A stretch of DNA of 64,000 bases, taken from positions 372,001 to 436,000 of the forward strand of contig NZ_CAJYVQ010000012.1 in NCBI RefSeq assembly GCF_913778665.1. Reading direction: 5' to 3'. This stretch comes from an uncultured Stenotrophomonas sp. Lineage in GTDB: Bacteria; Pseudomonadota; Gammaproteobacteria; Xanthomonadales; Xanthomonadaceae. The first letter of the stretch is position 1, and every line of letters begins with the position of its first letter. The translations under genes were made by a program, and so were the position numbers. A model generated the notes under the pieces. The model searched no databases. It was not told where the DNA came from and worked only from the letters and a program-made list of their open reading frames with translations. Below are positions 1-8,365 of this stretch, piece after piece.

Positions 1-36
1 TAACCGGGGGTTCCCCTGCCTGACCGAACGAACCCG

Positions 37-2229
37 ATGACCCGCCATACCGCCCTTTGCCTTGCTGTCTGGATGGCGCTGCCGCTGTCCGCCCACGCCA
101 CCACCGCCACCAGCGCCGCGCCGGATGCGCGTGAATTCGATCGCGTGCAGGTCACCGCCACGCGCACCGAACGTGCGGTCAGCGACGTTGCCGCGACGGT
201 CGATGTGATCGATCGCGAGCAGATGGATCGCCATCTGGTGCAGGACATCAAGGACCTGCTGCGCTATGAGCCGGGCCTGTCGGTCAACCGCAGCGCTGCG
301 CGTTTCGGCCTGGGCAGCATCCGCATCCGTGGCTTGGACGGCAACCGCGTGCGCGTGCAGACCGACGGCATCGCGATGCCGACCAGCTTCAACATCGGCT
401 CGTTCTCCAATGCCAACCGCAACTTCACCGACCTGGACACGCTCAAGCGCGTGGAGATCGTGCGCGGTCCGGCCAGCTCGCTGTACGGCTCGGACGCACT
501 CGGTGGCGTCGTGGCCTTCGTCACCAAGGACCCGGCCGATTACCTGAAGGGCGGCAAGGACAGCTACGTCGGCCTGAAGTTCGGCTACGACGGCCAATGG
601 AAGGGCCTGCTCGGCGGTGTCACCACCGCGTTCGGTGGCGACCACTGGAGCGGCATGGCCAACATCAACCATCGCCAGGGCCAGGAAACCGACAACAAGG
701 GTGACGTGCGCAGCAACGACAATACCCGCACCGCCGCCAACCCACAGGACCGCGACGGTCGCAGCGGCCTGGCCAAGCTGGTTTACGCACCGAGCGAGGA
801 CCAGCGTTTCCGCCTGACCATGGAAGGCAACGAAGACAAGACCGAGACCAACGTGCTGTCTTCGATCGACCGCACCACCACCACCGGCATGAAGGCGCGC
901 GACAAGCAGAACCGCACCCGCGTGTCGTTCGCGCATGAAATGGATGCGCTGGACAAGGCTTTCGCCGACAGCCTGCACTGGCAGGTCTACACCCAGCACA
1001 GCGAGACCACCCAGGTCACCGACGAGGACCGCGCCAACCGCAGCCGTCGCCACCGCGAGTTCAATTTCGACCAGCGCGTGTACGGACTGCAGGCCCAGTT
1101 CAACAAGGCCTTCAGCACCGGCAGCGTCGAGCACGCGTTGACCTATGGCTTCGAAGGCGCACGCACCGAGATCCGCCAGAAGCGCGATGGTTTCCAGGTG
1201 CTGGCCAACGGCCAGACCAGTACCACCATCCTGCCCGACGCCTTCCCGGTCCGCGATTTCCCGATCAGCAAGACCACCGAGCTGGGCCTGTACGTACAGG
1301 ACGAAATGCGCATGGCCGGCGGCAAGCTGTCGCTGGTGCCGGGTGCGCGCGTGGACCGCTACGAGCTGAAGCCGGAAGTGGACAGCATCTTCGCCGAGGA
1401 CAATCCCGGTGTGCCGGTGGCCAAGCTGACCAAGACCAGCGTCTCGCCGAAGCTGGGCATGGTCTATCGCTTCACCGACGAATGGTCGCTGTTTGCCGGT
1501 TACTCGCACGGGTTCCGCTCGCCGCCGTACAACGACGTCAACCTCGGCTTCACCAACTTCGCCTTCGGCTACACCGCCATTCCCAATCCGGACCTGAAGC
1601 CGGAAACCAGTGATGGCATGGAACTGGGCCTGCGCTTCCTGTCACCGGCTGCCTACGTCAGCGTCAGCGGCTACTACAACGAGTACAAGGACTTCATCGA
1701 GTCGCAGTCGCTGGTCGGCACCAACGCGCAGGGCCTGATGGTATTCCAGTCGCGCAACATCGCCGACGCCCGCATCTACGGTGCCGAACTGAAGGCCGGC
1801 GTCGACTTCGGCCAGATCAGCCCGAGCCTGCAGGGCTGGGCACTGCGCAGTGCGGTGGCGTGGTCGCGTGGCGACAACAAGACCGAGGATACGCCGCTGG
1901 ATTCGGTCGATCCGCTGCGTGGCACCGTGGGCCTGATGTACGACACCGATACCTGGGGTGTTGAACTGGCCGGCACCTTCGTCAAGCGCAAGGACCGCGT
2001 GGCCTCGGCCACGGTGTACCGCCCGGCCGGCTACGGTGTGGCCGACCTGATGGCGCACTGGAACTTCGCCCCGGGTGCCACCTTCAATGTCGGCGTGTTC
2101 AACCTGGGCGACAAGCGCTACATCGACTGGTCCAACGTCGGCTCGACGCTGTCGCCGGCCAGTCGCGTGCTGGACCGCTATACCAGCCCTGGCCGCACCC
2201 TGTCGGCCAGCCTTGCCGTGTCCTGGTGA
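37..2229 (+). CDS. TonB-dependent outer-membrane receptor, heme/hemoglobin-receptor type
   Basis: 730 aa outer-membrane beta-barrel receptor that would import an iron-containing ligand using TonB energy. Signal peptide about residues 1-21 (cleavage after AHA); TonB box FDRVQVTAT at 34-42; plug domain to about 165 with IRIRGLDGNRV and GPASSLYGSDALGG; the barrel ends in an aromatic residue (LAVSW). Near residues 491-523 it has FRSPPYND and NPDLKPE, resembling the FRAP and NPNL boxes of heme receptors, but no histidine lies between them where classical heme receptors have one. It is first of three same-strand genes. Its promoter and any Fur site lie outside the window; only 36 bases precede the ATG. 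Receptor class is secure; heme specificity is inferred. Confidence 0.9.
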   Translation: MTRHTALCLAVWMALPLSAHATTATSAAPDAREFDRVQVTATRTERAVSDVAATVDVIDREQMDRHLVQDIKDLLRYEPGLSVNRSAARFGLGSIRIRGLDGNRVRVQTDGIAMPTSFNIGSFSNANRNFTDLDTLKRVEIVRGPASSLYGSDALGGVVAFVTKDPADYLKGGKDSYVGLKFGYDGQWKGLLGGVTTAFGGDHWSGMANINHRQGQETDNKGDVRSNDNTRTAANPQDRDGRSGLAKLVYAPSEDQRFRLTMEGNEDKTETNVLSSIDRTTTTGMKARDKQNRTRVSFAHEMDALDKAFADSLHWQVYTQHSETTQVTDEDRANRSRRHREFNFDQRVYGLQAQFNKAFSTGSVEHALTYGFEGARTEIRQKRDGFQVLANGQTSTTILPDAFPVRDFPISKTTELGLYVQDEMRMAGGKLSLVPGARVDRYELKPEVDSIFAEDNPGVPVAKLTKTSVSPKLGMVYRFTDEWSLFAGYSHGFRSPPYNDVNLGFTNFAFGYTAIPNPDLKPETSDGMELGLRFLSPAAYVSVSGYYNEYKDFIESQSLVGTNAQGLMVFQSRNIADARIYGAELKAGVDFGQISPSLQGWALRSAVAWSRGDNKTEDTPLDSVDPLRGTVGLMYDTDTWGVELAGTFVKRKDRVASATVYRPAGYGVADLMAHWNFAPGATFNVGVFNLGDKRYIDWSNVGSTLSPASRVLDRYTSPGRTLSASLAVSW

Positions 2230-2233
2230 CCTC

Positions 2234-2833
2234 ATGAGCCGAGCCTTGTCCGCACGCAGGAATGACTCCATCGCCGCGCCACACCGCGCGGCGTGGCCGA
2301 CCCCGGCACAGCTGGCTGCGCTCGGCACCGTGTTGTGCCTGTACCGCGCCGACGGCAACGAACTCGGTGGCTGGCGCCAGGCGGTAAGCGTGCACGCCTG
2401 CCAGGGCGTGGACAGCGAAGGCCTGCGCGAAAGCCTGTGTTTCCTCGATGCCCGCGGCCGCTGCGTATGGCGGCTGTACCTGCTGCCGGACAGTGATTTC
2501 CTGGCCTGGGACCGGCTGGTGGCTGCGTTGCCGTCGGCGCGGCCGCGCGATGCCGATGGCAGCGTCGGCGAGCGGCTGTGGCGACGTCTGGCCGGCCACC
2601 TCGGTGGCCAACGCTGGCGGCTGTGCGCACTGCGCCTGCATTCCGCTGACGATGGCCGCACCCTCGCCGCGAGCCTGTCGACGTTGTCCTCGCTGGGCGC
2701 GGCCACCGCGCGTCGCATCGCACGGTTGGAAGGTGCCGAAGGCGAGCTGGCGATCGACGATTGCTGCTGCGCCGACGCTGCACGCCGGCCGACACCGCGG
2801 GTTCCCGGCGACCTGCCGCTGATCCGCCTGTGA
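2234..2833 (+). CDS. receptor-linked protein, possible hemin transport protein
   Basis: 199 aa soluble protein with no signal peptide or membrane segment. The ATG at 2234 is four bases after the receptor stop, so the two are almost certainly co-transcribed and translationally coupled; a longer in-frame reading upstream would overlap the receptor and is rejected. It is rich in Arg, Leu and Ala, and has a cysteine cluster CCCAD near the C-terminus that could bind metal or heme. Proteins of this size beside such receptors in Xanthomonadaceae are often annotated as hemin transport proteins; that function is from context, not from a recognised domain. Confidence 0.7.
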   Translation: MSRALSARRNDSIAAPHRAAWPTPAQLAALGTVLCLYRADGNELGGWRQAVSVHACQGVDSEGLRESLCFLDARGRCVWRLYLLPDSDFLAWDRLVAALPSARPRDADGSVGERLWRRLAGHLGGQRWRLCALRLHSADDGRTLAASLSTLSSLGAATARRIARLEGAEGELAIDDCCCADAARRPTPRVPGDLPLIRL

Positions 2834-2906
2834 TCCTTTCCTGATGGAACGCCCGGCGGCCATGGACGGCCTTTCAACGAACCTGCAACCCCGAAGGAAG
2901 ACCCCG

Positions 2907-3836
2907 ATGAAGCTTCAGACAGCCAGCGCGATGCTGCTGCTCGCCGCCAGCGGCGCGGCCAGCGCGCAGCCCTCCGATATCGCCCGTGACCACGGCAGCA
3001 TCCTTGCCATGCAGGGCGAGTACACCGTCGATTTCGCGTTCGACGAGACCGTACTGCTGAAGCCCGGCTACGAGCGTGCGCCGGCGATGCGCAGCGGCGG
3101 CAACGAAGTGGTCATCGTGGTCGAGGACACCCCGAAGCGCATCGTGCTGCAACACCTGCTGCTGGACGAAAAGAGCGGGCACATCACCAAGCACTGGCGC
3201 CAGGACTGGGTCTACGAAGCGCCCAGCCGCTTCGAGTTCAGTGCCGACCAGACCTGGCAGGTGCGCAGCATTCCGGCGGCGGTGAACCAGGGCGCATGGA
3301 CCCAGTGCGTCTACGAAGTGAGCGACGCACCGCGCTACTGCGGCACCGGCACATGGACCTACACCAACAACGTGCCGAGCTGGACCAGCGACCTGAGCTG
3401 GCGCCCGCTGCCGCGCCGTGAGTACACCAAGCGCAGCGACTACAACGCGCTGGCCGTGGTCAACCGCCACACCCTGACCCCGAACGGCTGGACCCACGAG
3501 CAGTTCAACACCAAGGTGCAGCGCAATGCCGACGGCAGCCAGGTGGAGATCGCGCGCGAATTCGGCTTCAACGACTACGTGAAGACCACCGAGATCGACT
3601 TTGCTCCGGCCCGCGACTACTGGAAGGCCACTGCCGGTTACTGGGCCAAGGTGCGCCAGCGCTGGGACGGGTTCCTGACCCAGGCCCCGGGGGTGCATCT
3701 GAAGACCAAGATCGACGGCATGGCGATGATCATTCCGCTGTTCACCCAGGCCGAAGAGATCCAGTCCGGCAAGAAGGTGAAGGACAAGCAGATCGACGAA
3801 GTGTTCGCCAAGTACGTGGAAAAGGCGCCGAACTGA
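2907..3836 (+). CDS. secreted DUF6607 family protein
   Basis: 309 aa. The ATG at 2907 is preceded by a good ribosome-binding site (GAAGGAAG, 2893-2900) and begins a clear signal peptide ending ASAQ near residue 20, so it is preferred to an in-frame ATG at 2844. The mature part opens with a GEYTVDFAFDETVLL-like segment followed by RSGGNEVVIVVED and HWRQDWVYE, which I associate with the DUF6607 family of periplasmic proteins. Third gene of the receptor cluster, 73 bases after the preceding stop. A role in handling the imported ligand is inferred from position only; no enzymatic motif is visible. Confidence 0.75.
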   Translation: MKLQTASAMLLLAASGAASAQPSDIARDHGSILAMQGEYTVDFAFDETVLLKPGYERAPAMRSGGNEVVIVVEDTPKRIVLQHLLLDEKSGHITKHWRQDWVYEAPSRFEFSADQTWQVRSIPAAVNQGAWTQCVYEVSDAPRYCGTGTWTYTNNVPSWTSDLSWRPLPRREYTKRSDYNALAVVNRHTLTPNGWTHEQFNTKVQRNADGSQVEIAREFGFNDYVKTTEIDFAPARDYWKATAGYWAKVRQRWDGFLTQAPGVHLKTKIDGMAMIIPLFTQAEEIQSGKKVKDKQIDEVFAKYVEKAPN

Positions 3837-3843
3837 GGCCGCG

Positions 3844-3872
3844 TGTGGAGTCGAGCTGTGCTCGACTCCACA
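3844..3872. repeat. SMAG-like palindrome (REP)
   Basis: Perfect 13-bp arms around a 3-base loop, beginning TGTGGAGTCGAGC, seven bases past the DUF6607 stop. The head is GTGG instead of the usual GTAG. It could also act as a transcript-end hairpin. First of two elements in the 274-base gap 3837-4110; the rest of that gap shows only a weak GTAG-headed hairpin near 4071. Confidence 0.75.
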
Positions 3873-3921
3873 ACCGCATCCACTCATGGCGTGGCTCTGC
3901 CGGGCCGTTCATGTGCTCTTG

Positions 3922-3945
3922 GTAGGTGCCGAGCTTGCTCGGCAC
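3922..3945 (+). repeat. SMAG palindrome (REP)
   Basis: GTAG head followed by 9-bp perfect arms GTGCCGAGC / GCTCGGCAC with a two-base loop: the canonical layout of the SMAG family of S. maltophilia. Lies in the gap before the less GC-rich gene pair at 4111. Confidence 0.85.
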
Positions 3946-4110
3946 GCTTTCGGTGGTGACGCGATGCGGTGTCTGCGCGCGTCGCCGGACGGATTGGTGC
4001 CTTGTGCGCATAAACATGACGCATTTCGCTGGATTTTGTCCGAGTCCGCTTTCCGGCTTCTGCGCATGGGGTAGGGTGGCCGCCCACGCAGTCATTGAAC
4101 ATCGCCGCAG

Positions 4111-4638
4111 ATGAAGCTTTCCGCCTTGTGCAGTCAAATGTTGTCCGGCGAAGCCTGCGATGATATCGACAGCTTCTTTCTCGAAATCGATGACTTCGAG
4201 GAAGCCGCACTTGTTTCGCGAACCCAGCGGATAGACGGGCTGCTCGCGCGTCTTGGGCCTCGATGGACATCGGCTTATCTGTTCAGTCTCTGCATGCATG
4301 TTCTGGCGACCGTTCGTATTGCCGGCAGCGCGCGCGATCCAGCCGGAGCGAAGATGTTTCTGGCATTGAGCTTCACCGATTTCGAGCTGTATGCGGAAGA
4401 GGGCGTGCTGCTCCCCAACGTTTTCTACTATCCAGGTACGGAGGGGATCGCATTTGGAGCCCGGCGCTGGCACGAAAGCGGCAGCAACACCTCGACGGAA
4501 ATCGACACCGTGCGCTCCGTTGTCGAAGATGCTGGCCTGCTCGCGGGTTTTCGCTTCTGCGAAAGCCGCACCGATGGCCCTCCCGGTTACGAAGTTGTTC
4601 GTGTCTTTGCGATTCCAATGCATGGAAACGAGGCTTGA
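4111..4638 (+). CDS. hypothetical protein, first gene of an unusual pair
   Basis: 175 aa, not recognised. Acidic N-terminus (EACDDIDSFFLEIDDFEE), one moderately hydrophobic stretch around residues 55-75 and a mixed alpha/beta-like remainder; no signal peptide and no catalytic motif. The codon use is visibly richer in A/T and in rare codons (TTT, GTT, ATA) than in the genes on either side, suggesting later acquisition. Its stop shares one base with the start of the next gene (TGATG), so the two are coupled. It could be one half of a two-component system such as toxin/immunity, but nothing in the sequence proves it. Confidence 0.7.
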   Translation: MKLSALCSQMLSGEACDDIDSFFLEIDDFEEAALVSRTQRIDGLLARLGPRWTSAYLFSLCMHVLATVRIAGSARDPAGAKMFLALSFTDFELYAEEGVLLPNVFYYPGTEGIAFGARRWHESGSNTSTEIDTVRSVVEDAGLLAGFRFCESRTDGPPGYEVVRVFAIPMHGNEA

Positions 4639-5051
4639 TGATGGTTGTGCCAGAACGCCAGATGTTCGATACCTATCTGTCCGATCCGCAGGTCTACGAT
4701 CGTCTTGAACAGCATATCCACGACCACTTCATGACGGGAATCAACGCGGCAAGCCTGCGCATTGAAGACTTCCGCAGCCCGCACTACAGCACGTTCTTCG
4801 TCGATGGCACTAAGGATCGCGATGCCAACCCGATCTTCTCCGCCAAGCACCTGCCCAGCGGCAACATCGTTCGTATCGTCATTTTTGACAGCCCGCCTGA
4901 GTACAGCGAAGTCCGTAAGCGGGTAGGGGATAACGAGGAGAAGGACGAGCTCTGCCTGTTCACAACGCTTCTGGGCGTGCAGCGCGCGATGAGCACGACC
5001 GTGGCCTGGGCGCAGCAACAGGTGTCCATCATCCCGGCCACTCGTCAGTAG
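4638..5051 (+). CDS. hypothetical protein, second gene of the pair
   Basis: 137 aa soluble acidic protein, not recognised. ATG at 4638 overlaps the upstream stop; a second in-frame ATG follows at 4641. Features: MFDTYLSDPQVYDRLEQHI near the start, a DGTKDRDANPIF stretch, and a charged KRVGDNEEKDEL segment before a helical C-terminus. Base composition resembles its partner more than the surrounding core genes. The TAG stop (5049-5051) is the last three bases of the GTAG head of a SMAG palindrome, so the C-terminus may have been set by insertion of that repeat. Confidence 0.7.
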   Translation: MMVVPERQMFDTYLSDPQVYDRLEQHIHDHFMTGINAASLRIEDFRSPHYSTFFVDGTKDRDANPIFSAKHLPSGNIVRIVIFDSPPEYSEVRKRVGDNEEKDELCLFTTLLGVQRAMSTTVAWAQQQVSIIPATRQ

Positions 5052-5070
5052 ACCCACGCCATGTGTGGAT
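5048..5070 (+). repeat. SMAG palindrome supplying a stop codon
   Basis: GTAG head (5048-5051) followed by imperfect arms ACCCACGC / GTGTGGAT. The TAG of the head terminates the gene at 4638-5051. Confidence 0.75.
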
Positions 5071-5077
5071 GCGCTTA

Positions 5078-5109
5078 GGTGGGGCGCGCAGCGTACAGCC
5101 GGCCCCACC
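5078..5109. terminator. inverted repeat between convergent genes, possible terminator
   Basis: Arms GGTGGGGC and GCCCCACC, 8 bp perfect, separated by 16 bases, in the 78-base gap between a plus-strand gene ending at 5051 and ybbP ending at 5130. No T-run follows, so a Rho-independent role is uncertain. Confidence 0.4.
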
Positions 5110-5129
5110 CGCAGCGTGTCACGGTCGCC

Positions 5130-7637
5130 TCAGGCCTCGCGCAGCGCCAACGCCGGCGGCGTATGCAGGATTGCCCGGGTACCCCACCAGCCCGCCAGCA
5201 GGCTCAACCCGATGCCGACCACGCCGCCGATCAGCAGGCCCGGCCACGGCGGCAGCAACGGCAGCTCGAACACCTTCTGCGAGACCACCACACCGATGGC
5301 CGCGGCCGCACCGACCGCCAGCAACGCGGCCAATGTGCCCAGTGCGCCGAACTCCACCAGCACTGCGCCGCGCAGCTGGCGTCGGGTCGCGCCCAGCGTG
5401 CGCAGCACCGCGCTGTCGTAGCGCCGCTCGCCGGCCGTGGCCTGCAGCGCGGCCAGCAGTACCAGCACGCCGGCCAGCAGGCTGAACACCATCACCAGCT
5501 GCACCGCCTGCGCCACGCGGTCCATCACGTCGCGCACCTGCGAGATCACCGCATCCACATCCAGCAGCGACAGGTTGGGTTGTGTGCGTACCAGTTCGCC
5601 CAGCCCCGCGGCCTTGCCCGCCGGCAGATGGAACGCCGACAGCAGGTTGTGCGGGGTGTCACCCACCGCGTTCGGGTTCAACAGTACGAAGAAGTTGGGC
5701 CGGAAAGTGTTCCAGTCCGCCTTGCGTACGCTGGTGACGGTGAACTCGCGCTCCTGCTCGCCCACCGCAATGCTGATGCGGTCGCCGGGATACACGCCGT
5801 AGCGCTTGGCCCAGCCGATTTCCACCGAGGCTTCCGGTGCGGTGCTGTCGGTTTTCCAGAACGAGCCATTGACCAGCGTATTGGCCGGCGGGAACGTGCT
5901 GCGCCAGCTGAAATTCAACGGCCGGTTCTCGTCATCGCGCTGGCCGCCCTGCGCCGGTTGCCTGTCCTGACCCGGCTCGCGGTCCACGCGCTGCGGTGGC
6001 TTGCCGTTGATGGCGATCAGGCGCCCGGTGGCCATCGGTTCGATGCTGGCGTCGTTGGCGCCCAACCCACGCAGCGTCGCCAGCACGCTGTCACGCTGCT
6101 CGGGCTGGATATTGATCAGGAAGTAATTGGGCGTATCCGCGGGAAGCCGCTCGCGCCATTGCTGCAGCAGGCCGGGGCCGGTCACGGCCAGCAACAGCAG
6201 CGCGCACAGCGACAGCGACAACCCGACCAGCTGCATCACCGCCAGCATCCGGCGCCGGGTCAGCGCGGCCAGGCCCAGCCGCCAGTTGCCATGCAGGCGG
6301 TGTTGCAGGCCGCGCAACAGCTGCAGCAGCACGAAGCCGAGCCCGCCGGCCGCCACCGCCAGCGCGGCCAGGCCGCCCAGCACCCACAGCGCCAGCTTGA
6401 GGTCACCGGTGACCTGCACCGCCAGCAACAGGCTCGCCCCCAGTGCGGCCACATAGGCCAGCAGCGAGGCACGCGGCAGGGCGGCGAAGGAACGGTTGAG
6501 CACGCGCATCGGCGGCACCCCACGCAGGCGCAACAGCGGCGGCAGGCCGAAGCCGAACAACAGCAGCAGACCGATACCGGCGCCGGTCAGTGCCGGCATC
6601 GCTTCGGGCAGCGGCAGGCGCTGCGGCACCAGGCTGCCCAGCACCTGCACCAGCCCTTCCTGCGCGGCCATGCCCAGGCCGATGCCGAGCGCGCAGGCCG
6701 GTACCGCCAGCATCAGCAGTTGCAGCGCCAGGCCGAGCAGGATGTCGCGCTGGCGCGCGCCCAGGCAGCGCAGGATCGCCACTTGGTCGATGCGGCGCAG
6801 GGCGAAGCGGTTGGCCGCCAGCGCGGTGGCGACGCCGGCCAGCAGCACCGCCAGCAGCGCGCTAAGGCCAAGGAAGCGCCCGGCCAGGTCGAAGGCCTGG
6901 CGCACGCCGCGCTGGGTGTCGTCCACGCTCAGCAGGCGCAGGCCCTTGACCTGCGGCAGCAGCCATTGCCGAAACGCGGCGATCTGGTCTGCCGGCCCGG
7001 CGAACATCAGCCGGTGGTTGATGCGGCTGCCGGGGCCGAGCAGGCCGGTGCCATCCACATCGGCGCGGTTGACCAGCAGGGTCGGCGACAGGGTGAGCAG
7101 GTCGCCGCCACTGTCCGGCTCGGCCTCGATGATGCCGCTGATGCGTAGCGTGCCGGCGCCGAATTCGAGATCATCGCCGGCCTTCAGGCCCAGTGCCTGC
7201 AGCAGGCGTGGGTCGGCGTAGGCCTGGCCCTGGGGCGGCATGCCGGCGTTGGCGATCAGCGCACCACCGGGCGTGCTGCGCACTCGCAGCGTACCGCGCA
7301 GCGGATAGCCTGCCTGCACAGCCTTGATGCTGGCCATCTGGCTGGCATCGCCATGGAACAGGACGCTGCCGAAGCCGGCGATGCGGGTGTGTGCCAGCCC
7401 GCGTCGCTGCGCCTCGTCGGCGAAGTTGGCGGGTGGGTCGTCGCGCCCGGCAATGCCGAGGTCGCCGCCGAGCATCTCCGCCGCGCTGCCGGTCAGGGCC
7501 AGGTTGACCCGGTTCACCAGCGTGCCGACCGCGGTCATCACCGCCACGCCCAGCACCAGCGCAGCGAACACGGTCAGCAGGTCGCCGGCCAGGGCCTCGC
7601 GGCGCAACGCGCGCCACGCGTGCCGCAGCACGTTCAT
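5130..7637 (-). CDS. ybbP: ABC transporter permease, YbbP/FtsX-like
   Basis: 835 aa integral membrane permease of the MacB/FtsX superfamily. An N-terminal membrane segment (about residues 20-45) is followed by a large periplasmic domain, a first block of three to four helices, further central helices and a C-terminal block ending PPALALREA, i.e. two FtsX-like repeats as in E. coli YbbP. The insert PGQDRQPAQGGQRDDE looks like a flexible linker. Start at 7637 overlaps the ybbA stop by four bases. With YbbA it would form a mechanotransmission-type ABC complex probably acting on envelope lipids or lipoproteins; the substrate is unknown. The order ybbP-ybbA facing tesA matches E. coli. Confidence 0.9.
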   Translation of the reverse strand: MNVLRHAWRALRREALAGDLLTVFAALVLGVAVMTAVGTLVNRVNLALTGSAAEMLGGDLGIAGRDDPPANFADEAQRRGLAHTRIAGFGSVLFHGDASQMASIKAVQAGYPLRGTLRVRSTPGGALIANAGMPPQGQAYADPRLLQALGLKAGDDLEFGAGTLRISGIIEAEPDSGGDLLTLSPTLLVNRADVDGTGLLGPGSRINHRLMFAGPADQIAAFRQWLLPQVKGLRLLSVDDTQRGVRQAFDLAGRFLGLSALLAVLLAGVATALAANRFALRRIDQVAILRCLGARQRDILLGLALQLLMLAVPACALGIGLGMAAQEGLVQVLGSLVPQRLPLPEAMPALTGAGIGLLLLFGFGLPPLLRLRGVPPMRVLNRSFAALPRASLLAYVAALGASLLLAVQVTGDLKLALWVLGGLAALAVAAGGLGFVLLQLLRGLQHRLHGNWRLGLAALTRRRMLAVMQLVGLSLSLCALLLLAVTGPGLLQQWRERLPADTPNYFLINIQPEQRDSVLATLRGLGANDASIEPMATGRLIAINGKPPQRVDREPGQDRQPAQGGQRDDENRPLNFSWRSTFPPANTLVNGSFWKTDSTAPEASVEIGWAKRYGVYPGDRISIAVGEQEREFTVTSVRKADWNTFRPNFFVLLNPNAVGDTPHNLLSAFHLPAGKAAGLGELVRTQPNLSLLDVDAVISQVRDVMDRVAQAVQLVMVFSLLAGVLVLLAALQATAGERRYDSAVLRTLGATRRQLRGAVLVEFGALGTLAALLAVGAAAAIGVVVSQKVFELPLLPPWPGLLIGGVVGIGLSLLAGWWGTRAILHTPPALALREA

Positions 7638-8365
7638 GCCTGGGCCCCGCGTTCGACCGGCAGCAGCCGGCCATCGTCAATGCGGTGGATGAACTGGCAG
7701 CGCTCGGCCAGGCGCAGGTCATGGGTGACCAGCACCAGGGTGGTGCCGCTGCCGGCATTGAGTTCGAACAACAGGTCGCTGATGTGCTGGCCGGTGGCGT
7801 GGTCGAGCGAGCCGGTCGGTTCGTCGGCGAACAGGATGCGCGGGTGGGTGACGAAGGCGCGGGCCAGCGCCACGCGCTGCTGCTCGCCACCGGACAGCTG
7901 GCGCGGGTAGTGGCGCGCACGATGGGCCAGGCCGACCTGGGCCAGCACCTCATCGACCCGCGCGCGGTCCTCGCGCCCGGCCAGCTCCAGTGGCAGCGCC
8001 ACGTTCTCGGCGGCGGTCAGCGCCGGCAGCAGGTGGAAGCTCTGGAACACGAAGCCGACCTCGCGCGCGCGCAGCTGGGCGCGTGCTTCCTCGTCAAGGT
8101 TTCCCAGATCGTGCCCGGCCAGATGGATGCTGCCGCGGCTGGGCAGGTCCAGCCCGGCCAGCAGGCCGAGCAGGGTGGTCTTGCCGGAACCGGAGGCGCC
8201 GACGATGGCCACGCTGGTGCCTTCATGGACGGTCAGGGTGATGTTGTCCAGTATGTGGACTTCACCCTCCGGGCCCTGCACGGACTTGCCGACCTGGTCG
8301 ACGGCGATGGCGACGGGCGCGCTGCGGGGGGACAGGCTGTCGATGAGGAGACTCCAGATGCGCAA
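7634..8365 (-). CDS. ybbA: ABC transporter ATP-binding protein, YbbA-like
   Basis: About 243 aa cytoplasmic ATPase of the LolD/MacB class. Walker A GASGSGKTTLLGLL, Q-loop VGFVFQSFHLLPALT, signature LSGGEQQRVALARAF, Walker B ILFADEPTG and H-loop VLVTHD are all intact. No ATG or GTG lies close before the conserved IAVDQVGKSVQGPEG segment; I chose a TTG at 8365, giving RIWSLLIDSLSPRSAP ahead of the domain. That start overlaps the divergent tesA start by eight bases, so the true N-terminus is uncertain. Overlaps ybbP (ATGA) and must be its energising partner. Confidence 0.85.
   Translation of the reverse strand: MRIWSLLIDSLSPRSAPVAIAVDQVGKSVQGPEGEVHILDNITLTVHEGTSVAIVGASGSGKTTLLGLLAGLDLPSRGSIHLAGHDLGNLDEEARAQLRAREVGFVFQSFHLLPALTAAENVALPLELAGREDRARVDEVLAQVGLAHRARHYPRQLSGGEQQRVALARAFVTHPRILFADEPTGSLDHATGQHISDLLFELNAGSGTTLVLVTHDLRLAERCQFIHRIDDGRLLPVERGAQA

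Noticed and set aside
1..36. Start-of-window bases as a gene end (TAA at 1-3) or a regulatory site
   Set aside because: Too short to support either claim.
1642..2877. Long minus-strand open frame opposite the TonB receptor and the next gene
   Set aside because: Arg/Ala/Ser-rich shadow without motif; crosses two real genes.
4071..4091. Additional GTAG hairpin before the gene at 4111
   Set aside because: Arms are short and imperfect; not separable from chance in this GC-rich DNA.
5079..7148. Long open frame on the plus strand opposite ybbP
   Set aside because: Composition (very Gln/Arg/His-rich) is a typical high-GC antisense shadow; ybbP on the minus strand has clear domains and partners.
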